A stretch of 64,000 nucleotides of DNA from assembly GCA_030248295.1 (NCBI GenBank), contig JASANH010001617.1:62001-126000 (forward strand), given 5' to 3'. Shown here piece by piece: positions 53,741 to 64,000 of this stretch (position 1 is its first letter; every line of letters starts with the position of its first letter). The translations under genes and the position numbers were made by a program. Below the pieces are notes generated by a model that worked only from the letters and a program-made list of their open reading frames with translations, searched no databases and had not been told where the DNA came from. This DNA comes from Mesodorylaimus sp. YZB2_4 (lineage: Eukaryota > Nematoda > Enoplea > Dorylaimida > Dorylaimidae).

Positions 53741-54755
53741 ATGGCAGCCATGTGGTTGATCTTTCTTCTCGCTACTTCCTCCGCCCTACTCGTGCAAGGG
53801 ACTTCGACTACTCGGAGCTCACTTTTTGTGGAAGTGAGGACACCAGGAGAGCCAGTGGAAGTATTTGGTCGAAGCCTTCCTGACATGGCTATCAAGGTGA
53901 CCTTCCTTGGAAGGGAATCTCCCGTTGCTACAGTAATGCTAGCCACTGATGGTCGAACGGCCTTGATTAAGTCCGAGTACAACCATCATGGAGATCTGGT
54001 TGACTGCGATCTGATCGACAATCGGGCGGATGTCGAGCGCTTCACCTCCCATGTGGATGAAAGTATTCAAAAATCCTTGTCAGAATCTACTACGCCGAGG
54101 TACAAACATCATCTCAATGGTCCCGATCCATTCGATCTTGACTCTCAAATCAGAGCTTGCGAAAGACTAGTTTCGAAGCTCGATGACGAATCTGAGAACC
54201 TTGGAAGAAGAAAGAAACGCAGCTATCTTATTTGGCCAGGTACAAACTGGTGCGGCAAAGGCAGCAAGGCCGAATTTGCTGAAAGTTTTGGCCCGAACAA
54301 GGAAACTGATCAATGTTGCCAGAAACACGATCAGTGCCCGTACATGATCGAAGGCTTCAGCACCCGCTATAATCTCTTTAATTACCGCATCCACACTCTC
54401 AGCCACTGCGACTGTGACTTGCCGTAAGTCTATAGTTTTGATTATAATAACACTGCTGTGAGACTCTCCTGGGTACACCCCTTGCATAGAGGGATGATTT
54501 AGATGTCTGCCTGCAACACCATGCATTCACAATCACTGTAGGATTTTTATTTTTAGCTTCATGAACTGTTTGAAAGCCGCGAACACGTCAACATCGACCA
54601 TGGTGGGAAAAGTCTATTTCAACGTTGTCAACACGGAATGTTTCGAACTAAACTTGCAAAAATCGTGTGCCCGACGAAGTTGGTGGGGTGGATGCGAGAA
54701 ATACACGACCAAGTGGACAGCAACCGTCAAGTCGCTCGGAAGCTTTCCGGAATAA
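53741..54755 (+). CDS. Secreted phospholipase A2, group III type
   Basis: Two exons (53,741-54,423; 54,557-54,755) give 293 residues. A signal peptide (MAAMWLIFLLATSSALLVQG) is followed by a ~135-residue N-terminal region, a basic RRKKR site that looks like a furin cleavage point, and the PLA2 domain: IWPGTNWCGKG (calcium loop), then DQCCQKHDQCP with the catalytic His-Asp pair, then the Cys-rich HCDCDLP-FMNCLKAAN. The Cys layout is that of the bee-venom/group III family, which also has ordinary digestive and signalling members in many animals. It hydrolyses the sn-2 acyl ester of phospholipids with calcium. Activation by cleavage at RRKKR is an inference. The AATAAA polyadenylation word overlaps the stop codon (54,751-54,756). 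Nothing suggests venom use. Confidence 0.92.
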
Positions 54756-56368
54756 AACAAAAAACTTCATTCAAGATCCGTTTGTGATAACATATCAGAT
54801 GAATGTAAAAACATGTTTCATGCTTTCTGCCCCTGATGAGTCTCGTGCATGCCTTTTTGGCTATAAAATTCAATAGCATTTTATTTGTGAGCTATTTTAG
54901 GGCTGTATATTCAAGGTCAGAAACTAAGATAAGACTTGTTATTTTGTTGAAATTCACGTGCATTAGACGTAGGTGCAGTAAACCCAACTGATAAGCATTG
55001 CTGAGCTTTTAATCAGGCAGGGAGCACAAAAAATCGGGCGAGGCATGAATTCCTCTGAGCAAGGAGAAAGCATAAAAGTTGCAACTCACAAAGCGGCTTG
55101 CTGAGACCAGCTGGAGAATGTGACTGATAGGCTGTGTCAAAGATGAGGCCTAACAGGTGGCTTCTTCATTTCCGCTGGAGGCTGTAAAATGACACATTTA
55201 AAACAACAGTTGAAATTTGTGTTTCCTGTTTGGGGAATGCTTGCGTTTTTAAGGTCTAAGAGAAAGAATCCATCTTTTTCAGCGAAGTTGAGAAGCGTGC
55301 AGCTTGGCATGTTATGAAAACCAGGTTCAAATTTATTATGCACCAGGCGAGTTGACACTCACGGTCAGTGTTAGTGTTCTTAAATATGTTCTCAAGATGT
55401 GAGCATGTTTCCTGTTGTGGCATGGGATACATAAGTACTCGGGTGTAAGGGTGGAAAAAAGTTGATCAAAGAGGCAAAAGTGAGCAACATGTGATGTCTA
55501 GGATCTCGAAATTGTAGCAAACAATGTGATTTCATGGCTTGCAAAATACACACGAAAGGGCAGTGCAAGAACCGAGTCTACTCGAGAGTCCCACCAGAGG
55601 ACTCCTGAAGCCATCCGCAATGCGACAAGCCAACTTTGAACCAGCAGCAGGTGTCCCCAGTGGAGATACCCGCAAAATTTCAATTTGCGTCCAGTGGAGG
55701 GACATATTCCAAAGGGACTTGACTTTTAAAACTGGAAGTCAGTGCACTGTTGCTCAGTTTTCCAGCAATTTTTGTAACCCACAGTCGAAATTCTGAATAA
55801 GTATCTGCCATTTACTTCTACTGCAGAAGGCTCTTCAGAGATCTTCAGACTCAGAATCAATCAGATCAGCTAACTAATCGATCACCGAATATCTTTAGCT
55901 GATCGATTTCAGCTGTGCAAAGCGAAACTGCGCTAAGTCTGGGCCCCAAGTGTTCACTGGAGCTTGGGGACATATTTGAGGGAAAGACTTTTGAGTGAAC
56001 AGAGCAGTGTAGCGTTAGAAGAGTGCTGACACTGCTGACACTGCTGACAAATGCACTGACTAACTAGTCCATACAACATCACGCGCACTAAAGTCGTACT
56101 GGTACGTATATTGGAACATTCTGTTCACGCTGAAACACCATGAATATGAGACTGGATCTGTGACCTTTTTATTGGGGCAGTGGAAGGCCTCATTAGCGGC
56201 CTCTCCTTTCATGTTTTTTGTCCTGCACATCACATCTACGGCAGTCTATTCCTCGCATGACATTTTCTCCTTTCGAGTGAATTGGCGATTGCAAAGGCCA
56301 GCAGCTCTTATTCGTTGGATATGGTGGCCTCGTTGAGTCGTGCCGATGTCCCGCCGTTTTTGTCATAG
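54756..56368. other. Intergenic, nothing recognised
   Basis: About 1.6 kb. It has a small CTGACA tandem repeat (about 56,024-56,050). Short frames only. Confidence 0.4.
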
Positions 56369-56757
56369 GATGAAGAGAGCCTGCACATTCGCTGCGCCGA
56401 CATCAAAACGAGCCAGTCTCGTGACGATCGATGGTTGGGCGGAGCGTTGGAGAAGGGTGCGTCCGGTTGCCAGGTGAACGGGAGACGCGAGTCGAACATT
56501 CGTTCCACGTTCTGGCTCCAGTTCCAGGCCAGTTCTGGCTCCGTTCTCTGTGTGGCTGGCTCCAGTGACGACGGTTACCTTGGATTTGGTTTCTACGTAC
56601 CTACTTTGGGCATCTCCGAGCAACGGGCGCGCGTGTTTGGTTTCGACGCCGACCGACGCTTGCCTGACGATCCGCCCATCGCCCATCCAGTGATAGACAG
56701 TCGGCTTGCTGGGCTGGTTGGCGGAATTCGCACTTCCACCGGCACCAAATATAAAGT
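56369..56757 (+). CDS. Single orphan exon of an unrecognised gene
   Basis: An acceptor (TTTTTGTCATAG) at 56,368 opens a frame of 129 codons up to a donor-like GTATGG at 56,757. It has a good coding look: DEESLHIRCADIKTSQ, WLGGALEKGASGCQVNG, STFWLQFQASSGSVLCVAGS, DDGYLGFGFYVPTLG. No family recognised and no partner exon found on either side, so it may be a gene fragment. Alternative: a chance open frame, but its length and flanking splice signals argue against it. Confidence 0.45.
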
Positions 56758-57993
56758 ATGGACAGTATATCTAATTGTGCATGCTGCTGTCTGCGGGACT
56801 AGCCGGGCCCTGAAAACAGGAAACAGTAGGGCTAGGAAGGAGCCACCACGGCTTTCACTTATCAGTGACCGGACATTCTTCTATGCGCTCTTTCACACCT
56901 GCACTGTCCCACTTTTTCGTGGAAGCTCAAGGAACCTTTCTTATTGTGGGCGTTGGCATGCAAGGGGTTTCCTAGGCGCTTTCCTTGAAGTGGCGATATT
57001 GCTCCAGGCATGTTTCTGGCAGTCCTGCACTCGATGCTTCCTCATGATATGTACGGATACTATGGACATGCGGACCATATTGAGTCGTGAACTTCTTGCT
57101 AATCATAGACTAAAATAACTTGGTTTGGCTTCTCAAAAAATTGTATCGTACTGTAAGGTTTTGGTATCTCCTTGCCTGGATTATGGTGGCGGTTGTTTTC
57201 ATCGAGGTCATATAAGGGCACGAAACATGACCGGATGTCGGCTTGTGGACGCCGTATTGCTTGGGTACACCTTGGTTCCGGCGTGCAATGCGCATAGGGC
57301 AGCGGCAGAGAGGGGGAAGTGGGCAGGAAAATTAGGGTTCATTGTATTAGGATGAACAAGGCTCGACTCCCAGGTGTACGCGTCTATTGTATGAAAGGGT
57401 TCTCTAAATCCAGATGTTCACCCGATTGCCATATTTGGCATAAAATAGGAGCGCGTGTGAAGCCTGCGCATTCAATTCCAGGGTGGCGTGTTCATTTTCT
57501 ACAGGAAATAATGAACGACCTATCGTCCAGTCTTAACGTTCGGCCACAGGTTTATGCCTAGTATAGAGGCCTTCAACGTGTCCCTCGTCCGTATCGATCG
57601 TTTCAAATGGCTCTTCCACCATCTGCTTCTAGTCCGTGCAAGGTCTAGTCGTACGGGTGTATGTAGTCTACCTGAGTTTCAACGTCGACGAAGACTATGC
57701 CAAACACCGATTGGACGCTAGGACGCAGGCGGGGCACTTTGGCCGATTAGCTTCTGTCGGAGGCTAATTAAGCGGAAGGTGGCTAACGGAGGAGACTGCC
57801 TAAGCCGGGTATGTGCCGCTGATGCTCACGCTCACCCGAAGCCCGAGACGTTGACTGCTTATTGGACAGAGAAATACGCACATGCCTGCGGCGATAAAGC
57901 ATGATTAAGAGCCGGTCTAAGAAAGCAAGGGTGTTGATGTCTTTTGTATTTTCTTAGAAAATGTATGCGTCATGAGAGTTCAGGAACTGACTA
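56758..57993. other. Intergenic, nothing recognised
   Basis: About 1.2 kb with short frames. The right part would hold the promoter or upstream exons of the RFX gene. Confidence 0.4.
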
Positions 57994-60900
57994 ATGTCCT
58001 ATTCAGGCATGGAATCACAAATTCAAATTCAGTCTGAAGCCATGGAGATTGTGATTCCGAGCAGCAGCGGCAGCAGTGTGGTCGATGCGACGAGGCAACA
58101 ACGACAAGACGCATCACCCGTCTCTATATCCAATACGAATGCCCCTCGAGGCGGTGGCTTACAAAAACAGCAGAAACAGGTTTGTCGTTATCACACATCC
58201 CTGTCACCAGGGATCGTCCTGCAGGAAACGTGGGCGTGCGGCAGGTGGGAATTCATTATACAGTCACATGCGGCATGATTGGGGTATCAGCACTGTTTGG
58301 GAAGGTTTGGAATGTGAATAGCGACAAATCACCCAGTGTGATACAATCAGACTGAGGCCATCATGGGTCGTAATGAGTCACATGACAAACTTGCTCGCAA
58401 CTAATGATAAGACGCATGATGCGGAACGGGAATATTGTCCGCACTCGCATGCCAAAGACTATGATGTCACACGGAGGATGTTCTTGCGGATATGTACCAT
58501 CTGATGACCAGTCACCAATATTGGCTTCTTTCCTATCCAAATTATACATTCCCGTATAACGCGAAATTAATTACTTCCTGTTTTTAGACTAATATGCCCC
58601 GTGTGCTCATTGTCTCACCATCAGTGCAACATCATACCAGTGGTCAACCTTTGACCACTCGAGCTGGCGGCGAACGCAAACCGATCCTAATCACTCAGCA
58701 GGCTCAACATCAGCAGGCATCGAATCAATTGCACCATCAGAACCTTCCGCCGAGGCAGATCGTTATTCATCAACCATCGACTTCTCCCAAGACGTCAATG
58801 CCGAACAATCAAGGCCCTGGTCTGGTGGTGGGAAACGGACAGCAGACCACCGCAACAGTACAGAATGGTCAACTGGTCATCGAAACTAGAAGTCGGCATC
58901 AGCAACAACAACAGCAGCAGCAGCAGTTGTGTCGTCAACAGCAGATTCTCATCATTCAGCAACAAGATGCGAGGCGCATAGACGACGATGACAAGGATTC
59001 GATCGATGATCTACAAGCCCACGATCAATCGATACCACTCGGAGTGGCGCAGACGATCACTGTTGCTGGTAAGCGCGGATCGGGTCCCTGGCTGAAATAG
59101 TGAGTAGCAGGAACCTACGTATCCTGCCTGCATCCCCTTCCAATGGTTCTAGTTTACCCCTCAACCCCACCCCGTGCGAGGCCCCTGTACGTTGCGGGCC
59201 TAGTCCGGCTGGCCACCTATCGCGTGACTTCTACGGCACATGCGGAGGCAAAGCGCGTTCGGTGACTCGCACCAAAACTAGCAGCTCCGTGCAAAAAAGA
59301 CCAAAAATGGTGTGGTCGGTGATGGAGCAGGGATAGTGAGGCGAGGAGGAGAGGAGTAATGGGTAAGAAATATAGCCGATGGCGGGGCTGGCCGATTACG
59401 ATGGGGCCGTTGATGCGGTAATAATAAGGTAGACGGTTATTCGTCATGTGGTGACGGCGGGCTAGTGGGCTTGGGCATAACGCCTATTGTAGACGGGCGA
59501 TGGGCTGAAGAAGATAGTAGCATATAAGTTGGTGGCTACCTTTTTTGCTCTTGGCTTGAATAGAAAGAAAGCGATCGGGCCTCGCGTCCTCCTTCCAATA
59601 TAGATATATAACTAGAATGCAAAAGTGGTGCAGGTGCGGACTGGACTGGCTCGTAGAAGCTTTTCCTCTTTAGCCGCCCGGGTCTATTGTTGGTCGGTCG
59701 TTCTCTTTTCGTTTCTCGTTCTCGTAATCGTTCTTCTTGAGAGATGCTTTCTAGGCGTCCATGCGGGGGCCAGGCTCGTAATGGCGATGGAGACTCGTCG
59801 CTTTCCACCTGAATGGCCGTTTTCGTCTCTCCTGGCCAGTTGGTCGAGCGTTCGCATTAAGCACGGACCAAAGGTAGAGGAGTCATTAAAAATTGATTCT
59901 TCTAAGCACCACTTGTTCGAAAGCACCAGTGGTTATCCTGGAACGTTGGCGGATAACAAAACTGGCTTCCACTTTTACCCATTGAAATTATTGGCCCGAC
60001 TCGTCTTCTCACGCAAGAAAGGTGGCCTCGCGCAGTTGTGTTTGGCACAATGACTTTGCCCGACTCGTCCACAGGTGGTCCTAGCTTGGGACGTTGGTAC
60101 GGTAAGCGGGCTTGGCGCGCCGAGGATTCCCCCAAATCTGAAAGATTGCCGTTGCTTTTGGTCCATCCCTCGAATGAATAAATAAGTAGATCGGACTCGC
60201 GTATTTATCACTTTTCCGTGCCTATTTACGCTGTGGCTATGCCCGGCTCCATAAACGGCGCTAGTTCCGAGTCCCCGAGGCCGTCAAGCCTTTGACAAAT
60301 TGGTCATAGCCCTGCGGCTGGTCGGAGCAGAGCTTGCCGATGTACTGTACGGGCTGCTCCCGACGGACCGAGAACATGACGGCTATCATGCGCGCTAATT
60401 CGAATCCTTGTTCTCGTCGGGGCCGTTTATCATTACCCAATCGGTCCCCGAAGCCGTTTCTTCTCCGATTCTGGCCGACTGGCCTGTGCCGAGTTTTATT
60501 GGCCTGGCTAGGAGTGCGGACAACGGATAGGTAACGGGCGGGCTGGAAGTTGCTCGGGTTTCGACCATTTTTATCAGTACCTAGGCAGCCATCGCCAAGG
60601 TCCGTGATTCGTACTCCAGCTGCTAGGAACTGTGTTTTGAATGCGCGCTCTTCGAGTTTCGTTCGGAAAATAGCGATAGTGATTTTCAAGAAAATCATTT
60701 TCGTTTCAGTATGACCATCAGCCTTATACACGCTCTGCTTGGACTGTGATCGTATCTTGTGATCTTGCCCTTGCCCAGTCCTTATCGCTAGCCATGCACA
60801 GGTCGGCCTTGGATCGTTACGTCTACTCGACAGGTAGGGCAGTTGGTGTTTTCCCTTTGCCGAGACGGCTTTGGCATTTGAGCCAATTACGTTCGAGTAG

Positions 60901-63900
60901 CGTGCTTCGAAGCGTGTCAGCAGTGCCGAGGTGTGCAAAACGGGGCAATGAGGAAAAAGCGAGGAACGAGGATAGGGCGAGGAGAAAATAGAGAAACCCT
61001 GACGAGGCGAAATCATAATTTCACCTATATTGATCCGTTTATGAGGCCGACCTCCTTATCGAACCTGCCTGCTACAAGGAGCTTGGCGAACCGAGGACCA
61101 GCCAGGGCCCGAAAAGCGGCCGCGGTCAACGCCACCCCTTCACCAGTCCTGTGTACGGTAGAATTTTTATAGCAGTAGCGGAATAGGGAGCGAGCTGGCG
61201 CCCAACAATTACCTCATCCTCCAGCTAGGGCGCCGCTTCGCTCTTCCAGTGGCAGTAGGGGAGAAAAGGAAGGGCGGGGCGATCGAATAGCACGGGAGTG
61301 GGCTGAGCTGCCAGCAGGCAGATGCTATCCACGTTCAGGCTAGGCCAGCCGAATCCCATGTTGGCATGATAGTAAGTAATTAGTACTGTCCTGGTCACAG
61401 CACCAACACTCGTTTCTGTTTTAGTGTCGGACCCGGAGGGACGAGGAGGCGAGGCGTCGGCCATTTACCCAGCACTACAGTACGTGACTAGTACGGGGGA
61501 ACCTGTGGGGCATCACGTCGTGGCGGCGCATCATCACTCGAGTAGTTCGGCGGCTGGCGGTGGAGGTGGCCCGTCGGCCGCTGACGCCACACACGTCATT
61601 TATCATCATTCGCCAGCCCCGACTGGCAACCAACACTCGGCAGTCCACCTACAGTATACCGCTTATGAATATCTTCTATGTGTACACACGTCGTGCGCAC
61701 AAAACACGGGACGAGCCGCCAACAAGGGACTCGGAGTGGTGTTCATCTTTTCCATAACTGAAAAGAATGGGGCAGGGGAGTCGCGCCATCGAGGGAGAGA
61801 GGCCCTGCCAATCCATTCGTCCGAGTTTGCGGCTCATGTGGACACTATGGCTCCACTCAGTCACTGTCTGGCACCCACGCTTCACATGTCCGCCAAGAGC
61901 ATCCCTTGTTCCACCTGCACTCTCTTTGTGCCCGTTCATTGCACTATAAATCATAACCCGGCATCTTCCGAGTCATTATTAGCTTACCTGATGCACTTAG
62001 CCGAAGCTGTGTCCGCGCGTTAATCCAGGGATAAGAATGCTTTTTCAGTAATTGGTGGCGCAAATAGGTCTAATGTGGTCGCGCGAACAGATGATAAGCG
62101 GACTCTGAAAAGGGAAATCTAGAAAAAAAAGGATTAATTATAAGGCTCTGGCTGTAGCAGCGTGGACGAGGGGTGGAAAAGATTGGCGGCGAGTGAGAGA
62201 GCGGAGTCGAGCAGAAAGAGAGCGTGGTCAGAGGAGAGACTCGAATATAGACGACGCCGAGAACGACACCGAGGACGTGCTCGGTCACTAAGGTGTTTCT
62301 GTGACGATTTATTGAACCCAAATAATTTTATCCAAGACAACGCTATTACTTAATGACTGTTTGCCTGGTCAGCGCCTAGCTACTGTAACCTGGCCCCGGT
62401 CCTTCTCTCGATTCTCGTTCTCTCTGCTTCTCACTTCTCAAGCCGCCAACCGACCCCTGCTACCTTGGATATCAGGGTTTCCATGCGCCGCCGAAACGAG
62501 CGCAGTGACACAGAGACCGAGCTAAATTAGCTCTGCTACTATTTCCCCATTTGACACTTGGACGCTAGTGATTCCTCACTCATCAAAAAGGCGCGCTCGG
62601 GCGGGGCAGACGGCGTTAGCTACTGGCCGCCCAACGCCACGCGCTTACCCATGGACTAAGAGTGCTGTAGCTACGCGGACGCGGCAGTCGTTCTCAGAGG
62701 GTCGACAGTAGATCCAAGGCTACGGTCTTGGTGTGGACCTGCCGTGTCCAAACTGAACTTGCATGTCGACGGGATTGTTTTAGTCGTTATCGGGTTGGGA
62801 CGGGATTAGCTTTTAAAAATTCGCTCGAGTGGCCAGTGCGACAGGCGTGTCGTCCAGTGTGAAGAGGGGCAGATCGAGATGGAAAGAGGGAATGAGAACA
62901 GAGGAGGGAAAGAGTAGTATCTCGGCAGGAATTGAGGTGTTTTGCCTAGTTACCAAGGCCGTATAACTATGGACGCGCGGGGCGTTGGTCGCCTTGGTGG
63001 CGTTCCTCGGCACGGTCGTCCGGGTGTTTGACGTCGTCAACGTCAACCAGGTGTACCTAAGCAGCAACAGCGCACTGTTTCTTAGCAATAAATTGCCTTT
63101 CGGATGGTTTCCACAGCGCCCCTAACCCATGTGTTTCCAACGACTCTTCCGACTGCGAATGTATAACCCTTAGCTCGACATCTTTGAACGAGGTGTCACG
63201 CCGTCAAATGCACCCCACAGTTCGGATGCCACGGTTACCGGTTCTAGTTGCCATGCGGACGCGTCCGAGGGTCCCAACTCAAATCTGGATTCCTATCCAA
63301 CACCCACTGCACATAGCATTCCACCTCCTCGCTTCACTTTCCTCACCTCGTCTAGCACCCTCAAACCCGGGTCGACCCTGTGCAACCGTGTTTATTCCTT
63401 TGTAGGCCTGGAACGTACACCGTGTATCCGGACGCGGGCGGCTACAGTCCACAAGGCCACCATTACTACGCTGGCCAGGTAACGCGGTGCCATTGATTGC
63501 CAGTGCGACTGGATAAGCTGCTGATTGTTTAGGTGTCCTATCAGACGCCACTACATTCCCCCGCTTCGACCTATATCATCCAATCGAGCGGAGGCGGAGG
63601 TCTACAGCATTCACCAATCGGAGGAGGCCCGTGTAATCCAGTAGTTGGAGTTCATGAGGACGAAGCGGCTGCGCAACAGCTCAGCCACACTACTCGCGCC
63701 TCTCCGGCAACGGTAGGCAGAAGTTAGAAAGGCTGCCCTGAAGAGATGGCTGGATTGCATGTCCTATAATGCTGTAACTAATTTGCTCGACATGGGCAAG
63801 AAGCCAAGTTGCATGTGCTGTCGTGTTGGGCATCTTAGCTGTCTTGCGCTTGAATAATATGCCATTCTGATTTCAGATTCAATGGCTCTTGCAAAATTAC

Positions 63901-64000
63901 GAGACGGCGGAAGGCGTGTCGCTGCCTCGTTGCACCTTGTACAATCATTATCTTAAGCACTGTTCCGAGCATAAATTGGACCCGGTGAATGCAGCTTCGT
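57994..64000 (+). CDS. RFX-family transcription factor (RFX1/2/3, DAF-19-like), 5' part
   Basis: Six exons to the window edge (57,994-58,179; 58,588-59,068; 61,425-61,653; 63,406-63,478; 63,533-63,712; 63,877 onward), phase-consistent. The N-terminal region is Gln/His/Ser/Gly-rich, including a polyglutamine tract (QQQQQQQQQ near 58,910) and HHVV/HHHSSSS runs, as usual for RFX activation regions. In the last exon the winged-helix DNA-binding domain begins: IQWLLQNYETAEGVSLPRC and TLYNHYLKHC, then LDPVNAAS, nearly identical to the animal RFX1-3 consensus. RFX binds X-box sites; in nematodes the single RFX gene directs cilium genes. The gene continues past the window. The ATG at 57,994 overlaps an acceptor-like CTATTCAG, so a second ATG at 58,009 may start it, or 5' exons may lie upstream. 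Confidence 0.93.
59069..61424. other. Large RFX intron 2 with a long antisense frame
   Basis: This 2.36-kb intron has no repeat that I can place. It contains a 251-codon open frame on the minus strand (61,016-60,261) starting ATGATTTCG, without a recognisable domain. Confidence 0.5.
61654..63405. other. Large RFX intron 3, nothing recognised
   Basis: The donor GTATAC at 61,654 is followed by an open frame that continues 120 codons in exon frame to 62,023, so read-through would give a truncated protein before the DNA-binding domain. Otherwise no feature. Confidence 0.45.

Noticed and set aside
58900..58950. CAG-type repeat as a microsatellite of its own
   Set aside because: It encodes the polyglutamine tract of the RFX protein and is interrupted; no reason to list it apart.

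Overview
This is animal nuclear DNA. Genes are broken by many short GT-AG introns (mostly about 45-100 nt), base composition is near balanced, and mobile elements are dense. A tyrosinase with C-terminal ShK (SXC) modules, a compact SH2-tyrosine kinase of the Fps/Fer-like kind with a duplicated relic, a group III secreted phospholipase A2 and an RFX/DAF-19-type factor together suggest a nematode; this is an inference from gene families, not proof. All host models below were built by hand: splice sites were chosen so that the reading frame stays open and the family motifs stay continuous, and the summed exon lengths are multiples of three. Layout: 1-755 is a decayed duplicate of the 3' end of the USP48-like gene that lies intact at 46.8-49.0 kb. 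0.76-5.9 kb is a degenerate Ty3/gypsy element with a tRNA-derived SINE inside its pol. 7.1-9.9 kb is an unrecognised one-pass membrane-protein gene whose 3' part lies between two ~500-bp inverted-repeat arms (8.3-10.9 kb). 11.7-14.9 kb (-) is a secreted tyrosinase with three ShK domains. 15.5-17.5 kb holds two copies of a tRNA-derived repeat, one split by a hairpin MITE. 17.9-19.5 kb (-) is an SH2-tyrosine kinase. 20.46-28.08 kb is a Ty3/gypsy element with two 138-bp LTRs, a triple zinc-knuckle Gag, a mutated reverse transcriptase, a truncated integrase and, most strikingly, a PWWP domain of the HDGF/LEDGF kind at the end of Pol, followed by a third basic ORF. Its 3' LTR abuts a kinase pseudogene (28.08-28.67 kb). 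29.6-30.1 kb (-) is a small secreted Cys/Pro/Thr-rich protein gene. 32.0-34.1 kb (-) is a T-box factor. 36.7-37.7 kb (+) is an intronless 7TM receptor. 38.5-39.3 kb (-) is an unrecognised three-exon candidate. 39.75-44.0 kb (-) is an NFRKB-like INO80 subunit with a 2-kb intron full of repeats. 46.8-49.0 kb (+) is USP48-like. 50.3-50.9 kb has a tRNA-Ile-like sequence split by a hAT-like MITE, then a hairpin MITE. 52.2-52.9 kb (+) is an orphan protein with an RVxF PP1-docking motif. 53.7-54.8 kb (+) is a group III PLA2. 56.4 kb holds one orphan exon. 58.0 kb to the window end is the 5' half of an RFX gene, cut inside its DNA-binding domain. Working together: NFRKB and USP48 stand head to head and both belong to ubiquitin/chromatin biology, RFX and T-box are developmental regulators, and tyrosinase, PLA2 and the small Cys-rich protein are secreted. 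No operon or shared pathway across the window is evident. The most interesting candidate for something undescribed is the PWWP-bearing gypsy element, where the retrotransposon itself seems to carry a chromatin-reader of the type that a host cofactor supplies to lentiviral integrase.
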